NCBI GenBank assembly: GCA_949361645.1
Contig: OX442431.1
Coordinates: 7,250,653 to 7,314,652, forward strand
Direction of reading: 5' to 3'
Source: Spongilla lacustris
Lineage: Eukaryota > Porifera > Demospongiae > Spongillida > Spongillidae
Length of the DNA stretch: 64,000 bases
Under the pieces are notes generated by a model that saw only the letters and a list, made by a program, of their open reading frames with translations, was not told the DNA's origin and made no database searches. This document shows positions 34,641-45,417 of this stretch, one piece after another. Made by a program: the position numbers and the translations under genes. The number at the start of each line of letters is the position of its first letter. The first letter of the stretch is position 1.

Positions 34641-34687
34641 TCCTGTCTGTCGATCAGGGCAAGTAATTCTCAAATTGTAGTATGTAG

Positions 34688-34866
34688 TCTATAGCCTTGT
34701 TCCTTAGCCTTAGCTCATCTTCCTGGCAATACATATAGCCTTGTTCCTTAGCCTTATAGCTCATCTTCCTGGCAATACGTATAGCCTTGTTCCTTAGCCT
34801 TATAGCTCATCTTCCTGGCAATACGTATAGCCTTGTTCCTTAGCCTTATAGCTCATCTTCCTGGCA
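34688..34866. repeat. 46-bp tandem repeat, four copies
   Basis: Units containing TAGCCTTGTTCCTTAGCCTT and CATCTTCCTGGCA repeat about four times; the first is slightly shorter. No coding signal. Confidence 0.85.
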
Positions 34867-35444
34867 GTATTCAGTGCCTCCATATGTTGCATGCAAGTCA
34901 GTCAGACCCTTAATCACTTCACTCACTGTTGCAATGCTCTGTTTGGCTATATTGTAATCTTGATGTCCTGAATCGTGACTAGCACGAGATGTCGGCAACT
35001 GAATTTGAAATAAAAATATCATACATTTTTCAGGTTGACCTAATTTCTGCGGTTTCATATAAAGTTGTTGCTATACCAATTACCACACCTCCAAGAAAGT
35101 GGTGCATGGTGGCCCTATACGTTTTGGTGGTGTTTAGTGTCCTCACATTGTGGTGTCAATAACTAGAACACTTTTAGTTGGTACTGGCAAAGTATACATA
35201 GCCATATGCTGGTCCTAGCCAGTCTTTATATACAAAAAGACAAGTATCATCTTGAATTGTGTCATGCAATGTCTTGGGTGATGTATAAAAGTGGATGCCT
35301 ATAGGCCTACATGTACATGAAATCGCGCGCATTTGATGTAACTAATATCATAATCAAATGGACCTCCACTCTCAAGTATGGTGCATACAAATGTGTGATA
35401 CACCATCAATAGTAACTATGAGAAGTCCTCCATTGCTTTCACAT
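34867..35444. other. 3' flank of GGT-C
   Basis: From about 35163 this is a diverged copy of the 3' flank of GGT-B. A fragment of the 20689-20853 foldback arm is embedded at about 35128-35150. Confidence 0.5.
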
Positions 35445-37593
35445 TCAATATCCTGCTGGAGCCCCTCCTTTCCTTGGGTCTGAAGTTGCATATATCAGTC
35501 CATCTATCACTTCAATACCTTGCACAACAGCATAGTTTGAACTATTCACCACCACATGGCCTCTGCTGATCAATGCTTGCTGGTATTCAAAGGGAAAGTT
35601 TGGTTCCACTGTAACATAATTAGGGATGAGCTGGTGATACAGCCTTGGATAGGCAATGGCATCAGAGAGTGTCTTGTTGAACCGCAGGACATCCAATATA
35701 ACCTGTAGGGAACAGAGCAGTGAGGGAGGCTCACTCCACATACTGTGGTCTTACCTGAAGGACTGCAGTAGGAATCATTGACCCTCCTGATGCTCCAACC
35801 ACCATCTTCACTTTCCCATACTTATCCAGCATGATGGTAGGGGACATTGAAGACTGGGGCCTCTTGCCAGGTTGGATGTAGTTGGGAGGCAAGCAGGTGG
35901 AGCACACCTTACTGGGAGTACCAAAGTCATCCATCTCATCATTGAAGATGATTCCACTCATTTTGGAACGGATGAGGCTTCCAAAACTAAAGCAGGGCAA
36001 ATATATTACCACACTTCACAAAGGGTGTGGTCTGCTTACAAATTGTTAATAGTACCAGTTGTTGATACAGCATCTCCATTGGGAGCAAGAACAGAAAGAT
36101 GGCTAGTACCAGTGAGGGAGAGAGGAGAGAACACTTCTGGCAGCTCATAGTAGGTAGGATCATGGGTAGTGTTATCTGTGATCATCGACCTCATCATCGC
36201 AGCCACACTGGTGTTCAACATGTACTGGACAACCTTCACAGGACAGTCAGTGAACCATGGCTAGCGTACATACAACTCCAAGTACCTGTTGCACGCTGCT
36301 ATTTAAGGTGCTATTGAAGGCAGGGTCTCCTAGCCGCATTCTCTGGGCATAAGCAAACTTGAATGCCTCAACTATCCGATGATAACTCAGCCCACCAAAA
36401 TCTTGACTTGTGAAGTTATATCCTAGAGAAATAATAACATACATCATAGCACCCATGGGAGGTGTCAGGTAGCACCTCACCCTCTAGTATGTTGAGCACC
36501 AGTGCCACCACAGCCCCACTGGAAGGTGGAGAGGCTCCTAGTACCTGCAGTCCACTGAACTGGGAGGTGAGGATGTCCCTCACTTTTACAGTGTAATTAA
36601 GGAAGTCTTCCACAGTCAGAATGCTTCCATAGTCTTGTCGGAGTTCATTCACCATATCTGAGGTGAATGAGCTGTTGTAGAAGTAGTTTGAACCAAACAG
36701 AGAAATATTGGCCAAGGTATCAGCCAGAAGAGGCTGTTTGAGGACATCTCCCTGTTTAAGTGGCTGGTTGTTTGGGGCTAACAGCTCTCTGTAAGTATAG
36801 GAGCATTGAAATACATGCAATACTTTCTCATGCACTGCTAACATACTGTAGTCCAGAGAAGTTTCCAGAAATAATATCCGAGAGACGTTCTTGAATGGCT
36901 CCTTCAATTGAACTAGAGACGTTAAAACCGTTCCTAGCTAAGTCAATGGACGGTTGAATCAGAGTGGCCCACGGTAAACGACCAAACATCCTCCAAGCTT
37001 GCTCAAGGCCCTTTAGCATCCCCGGAACAGCTACCGCAAGACCGCCTAAGGATGAGAGAGAGAAACTCAAACAAAATCACCTATGATTAACTGAGCAGGG
37101 CCCGCCTGGAATATAATCACTTGCCAATATCAGAAGAAGCGTTGTTAAACATGTTGACGGTTGCTGCTCCAGGAGCCACTTCTCTGTAGTCGATGAACGT
37201 CGATTTCCCGCTGGTAGCGTTGTAGTACACCATGAACCCGCCCCCTCCTATCCCTGTGGAGTGGAGGTTGACTACGCCTACGCAGAACAGGCTGGCGATG
37301 GCAGCGTCCACCGCAGACCCGTTCTTCTTCAGTATGTCCACCCCGACCTGGGAGCATACTGCCGCGTCGGCTGCTACTGCCGCGTACTGGTACGGTTGTG
37401 AAGGTGCCGGTGTGGGTCCCGATGTGGGTACTGATGCCGCCTCGCTCTTCAAGCCGACTCCCAGACCTACTCCAAGGGAGACAGCTGCTGCTACAAGCAC
37501 AAGCCCAATAGCGCCAGCTAGTATGTATATACGATACGTTTTGTTTCCCTTCTTATAGGAAACTCCTCTAAGAGGTACCCTTTCTTCTTTCAT
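35445..37593 (-). CDS. GGT: Gamma-glutamyltransferase, copy C
   Basis: Exons in transcript order are 37593-37125, 37045-36847, 36788-36481, 36422-36286, 36233-36040, 35986-35755 and 35702-35445, giving 598 residues. The N-terminus [20 protein letters not shown] precedes an anchor ([18 protein letters not shown]) and a Pro/Ser linker also present in copy B. Predicted nucleophile is Thr about 414. Intron 1 (79 bp) has the same GC donor as B and D. Exon 4 is the long form (137 nt, extra four residues STLN-like) shared with D. The exon 5/6 junction codon makes Phe where A and B have Tyr. Head-to-head with copy D, 2.1 kb apart. Confidence 0.92.
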
Positions 37594-39715
37594 TTTTTCT
37601 ACGCTATCTAATAATGGATTTGCAATGCCAGGCGGCCGGATATTGCGCGCGTATGCAAACTGTAGAGACTACGTGTAAGACGTCGTCACATATATAAACA
37701 CCCCTTGAGGCCCGTGGGACATTACACCCCCTTTTAAACCGCTAGCAGTGAATCTGCTATAGTGAATCTGCCTGGTGATCAATTAGTTGTATTTAATATC
37801 GGTAGAAAGAAAAACACACATTTCATGTACAAAGATTAATATAATGTAAGATAGCGCATGCAATTTTGTTATCAAGGCGAGCTCTAAATACAACCCGTTA
37901 TGACTGACATGCAACTATTATCATACATATCTCTGATATGCCAAATGTTTCAGTCGTAATTCCTTGTTTCCTTACTTTTTACCCAACTGCCAATCCTATA
38001 TCACTAATTTTCAGTTATGCAATTTTTTTGTTTGGGGCTAACAGCTCTCTGTAAGTATAGGAGCACTCATTCTTATCTACCTTCAAATGTATCTGGGAGT
38101 GCCATGTCTGTGATACATGTACTATGAAGATGGGGTGCCTGTTTACTCCCTGTCGCGTCAAGCGCTTCAGGGGTTTCTGGCCACATGAAATAAATCAGCC
38201 GCAAGAGCCGGGGATCCATACTTTATGGCTTCCAAATCCGATTGTGGGCTATCACTAACAAAACTGAGTTAGCTAAAGTTGTGTCAAGCATACACGATGT
38301 TTCAATTCCATTGAAACATTGGAAACTAGGTTTAGAAAAGTAAAATTGAAACGTACTTGTGCCATCCCTTAGCAACCACCCCGACAAAGAATTGAACTTT
38401 GGAATGTACAGCAAAAACACGGTAACTACATATCCAATGGACAAGTTTATTGCACGGTATGACCTGTACTCTTTGTATGGTGCTAATCACGTGCTCGGGC
38501 CGCGCTTCCACAAAGAACTGTGGCCTTCGTCAGCGGTCTACCTCAAAAGAACATCAGGGACCTCTCAGAAAGTTAGTCTGACCTAGCCACACCCTCGCGC
38601 TTTGCGGAGGACATTGCCTGCTACCAAATCGGTTCTGATTACATTTCAAAAAATTAAAAGTTATTAATGTTAGCTACGTTATGAGGAATGTAATTAAAAA
38701 TGGCGACACAGGAAAGGACTGCGGCAGACCGCCGCAGCCGTGGCTAATGTGATATCTTTAAAAGGAAGCTGTTGTAGCTGGGGTACCTGGTAAAAGGACT
38801 GGCATGCAGGCACATCATTCCAGGTTTATTAATTTCAGAGACTTAAACACTCAACCTGGCGTACGCGTATAGACAAGTTCAGGAATTTTTTTTTGATTGA
38901 TTGCTACGTGACGTCACATCCGGAGTACACGTTGTAGCTTGGGTCCTACTGCATGCCAAACTGCCCACGTAAGCCTTAGTAAAGTTTCTGGGGGTAATGT
39001 ATTCAAGCTTTTTTTAAATCTCACTTGTTTACACACGCAAAAATAGTATACAATCATCTTCGTCAAGAGTCAATTCCCGCATAATGCTTTGTGAAGACGA
39101 CATTCCTGGTGCTACGCTGCCTGAAACGTTAGAGAGTCACAACATAGCAGCACTCAAATGGTGGCTTCTTTGCCATGGAATAAAAGTCAAATCATGTTGT
39201 AGAACAAAAAGGATTGAAAAGGCCGGCAATGTATTGCGTCATTAAAAAGATTTTATCTATGTGAAGCTTCACATGTTGACACAAAAACCACAGGAATTAG
39301 GAGTTAAAATATGAATTTACAACTAATCCGAACTCTTCTCATCACAGCACATTCAATTGATGACGTTGGACAATATTAAATTCATTGACAAAACGTCACA
39401 AAACGATAAATTCCACTTATGTCCCTGCCTAAGGAAACCCCTGCCTTTGTCTATTATGCCCCGCCCGCGGCGTCTTGTTTACCGCTCAGACGAGTGCCTG
39501 TGGTAGTCTCGTTCCCAGACAATGATGCAATGCTTATCGCAAATGTAAACACGCTCATATATAATAGGGTCTGGGGACGAGACATGCCTGCGAGTGCGGC
39601 GAAGTATTGCGTCATTAATGTGTTATGCTTACGTAAACATATTCTGAGACAACGCCCACTTCCCTAATAACATCCCGTTCCGCTGCACACGTACATGACA
39701 GAAGTCTGAATCGAG
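37594..39715. other. Divergent intergenic region between GGT-C and GGT-D
   Basis: It must hold both promoters. A 38-base piece of the GGT intron 2/exon 3 border (38029-38066, - orientation; contains TTTGGGGCTAACAGCTCTCT) and a foldback-arm relic (about 37965-38020) are embedded. No other gene is supported. Confidence 0.5.
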
Positions 39716-41963
39716 ATGGAGGACAATGAACAGCTGCTAAATCTTACACGCATTAAGGAGACGGGAAACAACAAACCCGATACACCAAGAGAAGCCCATG
39801 TGTCTTTGAGGATGAATTCAGACCACGCAGATGACCACGAACACGAAATCCCTGGATTGGAGCTCAAGGAAAATATGCTGATTATATGTGGATTATTAGC
39901 GTCGCTTATTGTCCTCCAAGTGATAGTACTGTCATTGGGGCTTGGGCTCGAACTGCGGTTCTTAAATAGTGGCATCGACAAAGGGAGCGGCAGCAAAGCT
40001 AACCAACCGTACCAGTATGCAGCGGTAGCAGCCGACGCGGCAGTATGCTCCCAAGTCGGGGTGGACATACTGAAGAAGAACGGGTCTGCGGTGGACGCTG
40101 CCATCGCCAGCCTGTTCTGCGTAGGTGTAGTCAACCTCCACTCCACGGGGATAGGAGGGGGTGGGTTCATGGTGTACTACAACGCTACCAGCGGGAAATC
40201 GACGTTCATCGACTACAGAGAAGTGGCTCCTGGAGCAGCAACCGTCAACATGTTTAACAACTCTTCTTCTGATATTGGCAAGTGATTATATTCCAGGCGG
40301 GCCCTGCTCAGTTAATCATAGGTGATTTTGTTTGAATTTCTCTCTCTCATCCTTAGGCGGTCTTGCGGTAGCTGTTCCGGGGATGCTAAAGGGCCTTGAG
40401 CAAGCTTGGAGGATGTTTGGTCGTTTACCGTGGGCCACTCTGATTCAACCCTCCATCGACTTGGCTAGGAACGGTTTTAACGTCTCTAGTTCAATTGAAG
40501 GAGCCATTCAAGAACGTCTCTCGGATATTATTTCTGGAAACTTCCCTGGACTACAGTATGATAGCTGTGCATGAGAAAGTATTGCACGTATTGTCAATGC
40601 TCCTATATACTTACAGAGAGCTGTTAGCTCCAAACAACCAGCCACTAAATCAGGGAGATGTCCTCAAACAGCCTCTTCTGGCTGATACCTTGGCCAATAT
40701 TTCTCTGTATGGTTCAAACTACTTCTATAACAGCTCATTCACCTCAGATATGGTGAATGAACTCCGACAAGACTATGGAAGCATCCTGACTGTGGAAGAC
40801 TTCCTTAATTACACTGTACAAGTGAGGGACATCCTCACCTCCCAGTTCAATGGACTGCAGGTACTAGGTGCCTCTCCACCTTCCAGTGGGGCTGTGGTGG
40901 CACTGGTGCTCAACATACTAGAGGGTGAGGTGCTACCTGACACCTCCCATGGGTGCTGTGATGTAGGTTATTATTTCTCTAGGATATAACTTCACAAGTC
41001 AAGATTTTGGTGGGCTGAGTTATCATCGGATAGTTGAGGCATTCAAGTTTGCTTATGCCCAGAGAATGCGGCTAGGAGACCCTACCTTCAATAGCACCTT
41101 AAATAGCAGCGTGCAACAGGTACTTGAAGTTGTATGTACGCTAGCCATGGTTCACTGACTGCCCTCTGAAGGTTGTCCAGTACATGTTGAACACCAGTGT
41201 AGCTGCGATGATGAGGTCGATGATCACAGATAGCACTACCCATGATCCTACCTACTATGAGCTGCCAGAAGTGTTCTCTCCTCTCTCCCTCACTGGTACC
41301 AGCCATCTTTCTGTTCTTGCTCCCAATGGAGATGCTGTATCAACAACTGGTACTATTAACAATTTGTAAGCAGACCACACCCCTTTGTGAAGTGTGCATG
41401 ATAATATATTTGCCCTTCTTTAGTTTTGGAAGCCTCATCTGTTCCAAAAAGAGTGGGATCATCTTCAATGATGAGATGGATGACTTTGGTACTCCCAGTA
41501 AGGTGTGCTCCACCTGCCTGCCTCCCAACTACATCCAACCTGGCAAGAGGCCCCAGTCTTCAATGTCCCCTACCATCATGCTGGATAAGGATGGGAAAGT
41601 GAAGATGGTGATTGGGGCATCAGGAGGGTCAATGATTCCTAGTGGAGTCCTTCAGGTAAGGCCAGTGTGTGGAGTGAGCCTCCCTCACTGCTCTGTTCCC
41701 TGCAGGTTATATTGGATGTCCTGCAGTTCAACAAGACACTCTCTGATGCCATTGCCTATCCAAGGCTGTATCACCAGCTCATCCCTAATTATGTTACAGT
41801 GGAACCAAACTTTCCCCTTGAATACCAGCAAGCATTGATCAGCAGAGGTCATGTAGTGGTGAATAGTTCAGACTATGCTGTTGTGCAAGGTATTGAAGTG
41901 ATAGATGGACTGATATATGCAACTTCAGACCCAAGGAAAGGAGGAGCTCCAGCAGGATATTGA
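39716..41963 (+). CDS. GGT: Gamma-glutamyltransferase, copy D
   Basis: Exons 39716-40277, 40357-40555, 40617-40924, 40983-41119, 41172-41365, 41424-41655 and 41706-41963 join to 629 residues. The N-terminal cytoplasmic part is longer (about 58 residues, [17 protein letters not shown]) and differs completely from B and C, followed by an anchor at about 60-85 ([20 protein letters not shown]). From [20 protein letters not shown] onward it is nearly identical to the other copies. Predicted nucleophile is Thr 445 in LTGTSHLS. Intron 1 (79 bp) has the GC donor; all introns are 50-79 bp. The 3' flank differs from that of A, B and C. Likely plasma-membrane glutathione hydrolase. Confidence 0.93.
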
Positions 41964-42065
41964 ATATGAAAGTAAGAAGCACTACCTGTCAAATAGTCTG
42001 TGTTGAAACCAAAAGAGGTCTCCACCAACAGCTCTCCTAGGCTGCAAACAACAGCACATTTTTAT

Positions 42066-42110
42066 AATAAAATAGTTAATATTGTTTTTATTTATTTTTA
42101 TTTTTTAAAA
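42066..42110. promoter_or_regulatory. Overlapping polyadenylation region of GGT-D and MBTPS2
   Basis: AATAAA lies on the + strand near 42068, and TTTATT motifs (AATAAA on the - strand) lie about 42088-42102. The two convergent genes end only 177 bp apart, so their 3' ends probably overlap. Confidence 0.5.
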
Positions 42111-42140
42111 AGGATGACTAGTGACATACAACCTGTGCAT

Positions 42141-43601
42141 TCACCAAGAGATCAATGTCCACACTGCAACTATGATGTTCACTAGAAGCAGCGCGGTGCC
42201 ACCGACAAGGATGGCAGTGCATAGGGTCTTCCTGTGCCCAGGATTGGGCATGCACCTCCCCAGGTATAGTTCAACTAGTGCCATCAGCACCCACTGGCCA
42301 TCCAGTGCATAGGCAGGGAGCATATTGAGCACAGCCAGTGCACCAGAGAATGACACTATATAGCTGCAGAGGGTCTGTAGAATGACTGGGAACCAACTGG
42401 GAACGACTGTGTAGAGGGGAAGGTAGTTACTGACAGATATGTAGTACAACAGCTCCCGGGGGTCGCCTAGAAACAGGATGTCCTGCCCCTTGCTGTGGGC
42501 GATCCTCACAAGTCGAGAAGCTGCTGGGATGGCGGGAAAGACACAGGAGTGTTCACCAATGCCGTGGCAGTCCTTTGGGTGGTAGCACCCCTGTTTCGAC
42601 GTAACAGTGCGTGCTGTCAAACACTTGTACACGTCAGAGGCTCCGTCCATCATGCGAAAACAAATGTCTGACAGAGAATCACCTTGGCAACACTCTACGG
42701 ACTGTTCCTCCGCTGAAAGCGCAGTTCCGTTCACAATATAATTTGGATACCCTTCTAATAGCTGGGCAGGCATGCAGAATCCATTCTGCCTTTCCGCTCC
42801 CAGTTTATCGATGCACTCCATCCATTGGCTCTCGACAAGCACAGTACAAGAGCCTCCCAAGGACGTTATGAGTTCTCCCGGGGCCAACTTATCGACCAGG
42901 GGGCCGTCGTTTCGGACAGAAACGACGGCAGCTCCTTCGCCGCTGGCGTACAGTGGGGACAGCAGCCACGGTAAGGCGAAGAGAACAAAGGCCGCCACCA
43001 CGGCAAGAACCACGTTGTGCCAGACGCCCGCACAGTAGATTCTCAGCTGCCTTTTAAAAGATATAACACTCAGGTGGTCGGCATGTAGGTCCACAAAGGC
43101 TCCCGGGTATACGAAGAGAAGGAAAACCCCAAACCCGTTTACCCGGACTTGCTCCACTGAGGCAGCCAAGGCGTGTCCAGCCTCGTGGAATACGCCACAA
43201 AGAATGAGTGCGAAGAGGTAGTACGCTATCTCGCTCCAAGGGAGGTTGACACCGGGCATGACCGGAGTGAGGACGCGGTGTGACGGGTCGGATGCTTGGA
43301 GGGCTTGAAATGGAGTAAAAACGAGAAGACACACGGATATGAATAAGAGTAGGACTCCAACTACAGTGCCCAAGCCAAACCACGCTCTGGAAAGTGGCTT
43401 GTTGCAGTTGACACACTTGTAGAAGGTATGGTTAAGGGCTGTTGTGTAGTAACGGGCGTACGCAAAGGACACCGTTACTCCATAGCGCTCCATCCATTGA
43501 ACGTAGCACGCCTTCCATGGCCGGTACGTTTTCAGCACTAAATCGCATACAAACAAAAGCACCCAGAAGCCCGCAATAATTGCAAGCGTGTGTAAAAACA
43601 T
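42141..43601 (-). CDS. MBTPS2: Membrane-bound transcription factor site-2 protease
   Basis: A single-exon gene of 486 residues; the ATG at 43599-43601 is chosen because the longer frame begins at a GTG. The zinc metalloprotease signature HEAGH is at 139-143 inside a hydrophobic segment (LFALILCGVFHEAGHALAA), and the second metal-ligand motif LDG is at 433-435 (LNMLPAYALDGQW). Hydrophobic segments at about 5-22, 75-97, 125-150, 195-215 and 455-485 fit the multi-pass topology, and a Cys-rich luminal loop lies between about 265 and 355. S2P cleaves SREBP and ATF6 within the membrane after site-1 cleavage in the Golgi. Length is close to the human protein (about 519). It is convergent with GGT-D and head-to-head with the CXorf65-like gene. 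Confidence 0.93.
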   Translation of the reverse strand: MFLHTLAIIAGFWVLLFVCDLVLKTYRPWKACYVQWMERYGVTVSFAYARYYTTALNHTFYKCVNCNKPLSRAWFGLGTVVGVLLLFISVCLLVFTPFQALQASDPSHRVLTPVMPGVNLPWSEIAYYLFALILCGVFHEAGHALAASVEQVRVNGFGVFLLFVYPGAFVDLHADHLSVISFKRQLRIYCAGVWHNVVLAVVAAFVLFALPWLLSPLYASGEGAAVVSVRNDGPLVDKLAPGELITSLGGSCTVLVESQWMECIDKLGAERQNGFCMPAQLLEGYPNYIVNGTALSAEEQSVECCQGDSLSDICFRMMDGASDVYKCLTARTVTSKQGCYHPKDCHGIGEHSCVFPAIPAASRLVRIAHSKGQDILFLGDPRELLYYISVSNYLPLYTVVPSWFPVILQTLCSYIVSFSGALAVLNMLPAYALDGQWVLMALVELYLGRCMPNPGHRKTLCTAILVGGTALLLVNIIVAVWTLISW

Positions 43602-43712
43602 GGTTCTACATGTACCATATTTGCTCTGCACTCATGTCTCGTCCCCAGGCGACATGCCATAAAAAGAGGCGTGACAAATAGGCGGAGTACTTGTTTTATG
43701 ATCAGAGGCTCG
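43602..43712. promoter_or_regulatory. Probable bidirectional promoter
   Basis: Only 111 bp separate the start codons of MBTPS2 (-) and the CXorf65-like gene (+). This interval and the 5' UTRs must serve both. An AT-rich CATAAAAAGAGG lies near 43659. Confidence 0.55.
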
Positions 43713-44523
43713 ATGTTCATTTTTGTGAGATTTGGAGGTTTGGAGATTCCATAATTAGACGCGAGGCACTATATTTTCCATCCTTTGCCAGCGGACGAGC
43801 AGCTTTTGTTCAATCCGGATTGCACTATACGACTTCTTCTGGACAACGTCAAGAGACGTTGTCGTTGTCAGATAAAAGGCGAGACATATAAGTGTTACGC
43901 AAACCAGTCACACCTCATTTCTCCAACAGATGTCATCGCTTTGGTCGACGAAAAAATCAACATAATCAATTTAGAAGAATCTTTGGAAAACGCTTGCCCT
44001 CTGTTTACCGACAGAGGCATGTATATCTTGGTGGAAGTTCAGAGTAAGCCATTGCATCATTATTATGCCGTCCACAATTAGCGTTATGCTACTACAGAAA
44101 GGGAAGACGGTGTGCTTACGTACAAGGCCCTGCTTGATTCTCCAGACTCAGATATCCAAGGTACATAACGTAATTAAATATTAAATGTCCCTGGTGTGAA
44201 TTCCTCTTTTTTTTAGTACCTTCATTGGTAAGTTATGTCAGTTATACATTAATAATTATTATCAGCCGTACTTACGCCCAGCCAGCCATGACTACTTAGT
44301 AAAATATACATGTACGCATCAACAACAGAATAAAATGCTGCATCATCTCCCCCTTGTAGCTAAGTTGGAAGCTCTGTCGTCTCCAAGGGGAGGATCGAAA
44401 AAGCAGTCAGGGACAATAAAGCCGAACAAGAAAAATGTGGCGACAAAAGCAAACCTCGCTACAGCCAACGTCCCTGTGGGCAACGCGCCAAAGAACCGGC
44501 CAAGCAAAGCGGGAAAGTCGTGA
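43713..44523 (+). CDS. CXorf65-like protein
   Basis: Exons 43713-43737, 43792-44043, 44098-44160 and 44360-44523 join in frame to 167 residues. The start MFIFVRFGADEQLLFNPDCT resembles the MFIFIKHG-type start of vertebrate CXorf65. The middle has SPTDVIALVDEKINIINLEE and DRGMYILVEVQS, then YKALLDSPDSD, then a Lys-rich tail ending KNRPSKAGKS, the order seen in CXorf65. Function is unknown in any species. Exon 1 carries only 25 coding bases, so the gene is easily missed by ORF scans. Introns are 54, 54 and 199 bp with standard borders (G|GTTTGG, A|GTAAGC, G|GTACAT). Confidence 0.75.
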
Positions 44524-44878
44524 TCAATTCTGCTGTTCACGTTGGCAGTTGTGTTCATTATTTCTCTGCTCATTTATGATATAAAACTAAATTTAGATGT
44601 AGGATTTGTGTGGTAAAAGATCGAGTAAAAGTAGGAAAATCGCAAAGGATTACGGAAATTGATTATAAACAGAGAACTACATTTTAAGCAAGTTAAGGTA
44701 GAGGTCTACAAGTAAACAAGAGATATTATGCAATTAAACTTTCACTTAGATAAGTTTAGTGCACTTTCCGTTGCTGGGTCCAGGTACGCCAGTCTCCACA
44801 TAGGTGGGCCAAAGGGGAGGGGCCGCCCTCAACCCAGACCCAGTTGCTACAAGTACTATTATTAACATTAATTCATAA
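44524..44878. other. Short intergenic region
   Basis: 355 bp between two + genes; no gene or repeat seen. It should contain the promoter of the SNAPC5-like gene. Confidence 0.4.
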
Positions 44879-45341
44879 ATGGCGAGCAGCAGTGAGTTCG
44901 TGCACGTGCGACCAGAAAAGCTGAAATCGCAACTCGAAAAAGAGGAAGAGTGTTTGATGCGAGTAAGGGAGCTAATAGAAAAGCAGTTGGCCGTTTTGAA
45001 GGTGAGCTCTTTCATTTATTGATCGATATGTATATAATAAAAATTATGTTTTGGTATAAGGCCGAAGCAGTTACCATGCAGAGGATGTTAAGCGCTCAGC
45101 ACTGTCGTCCTAACCATGACACGCAGTTTGAGGCGGTCGAGTCTAGCGCAGCGAACCCATTTCAGCTACCAGCTTTGAACTTGGAAGTTTCGGCTGCTTC
45201 GCAACGGTAAACAATTGGCCTATTGTCGCCTAATATGTGCTTAAATCGGTACTCTACGCCCGCAGGGGTAGAGGCAGTAAAAGGGACGAGGAGGAGGAGG
45301 AGGAAGAGGAAGAAGATATGGATCTGGAAGTGGAGATGTGA
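44879..45341 (+). CDS. SNAPC5: SNAPC5-like small nuclear RNA-activating complex subunit
   Basis: Exons 44879-45001, 45061-45206 and 45266-45341 encode 114 residues. The N-terminal part is a helix (VRPEKLKSQLEKEEECLMRV, then RELIEKQLAVLK), as in SNAPC5 (SNAP19), and the C-terminus is a run of Glu (DEEEEEEEEEDMDLEVEM), also as in SNAPC5. In vertebrates the protein (98 residues) is a subunit of SNAPc, which binds the proximal sequence element of snRNA genes. Similarity rests on layout and short stretches, so orthology is probable, not certain. Both introns are 59 bp. It is convergent with the aldolase gene, 76 bp away. Confidence 0.65.
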
Positions 45342-45417
45342 CAAGGACAGAAAGAGGAGAAAACTAACGAAAATTGTGCCAATCGTCATCAACATCATTC
45401 ATGATATGAAATTCGCG

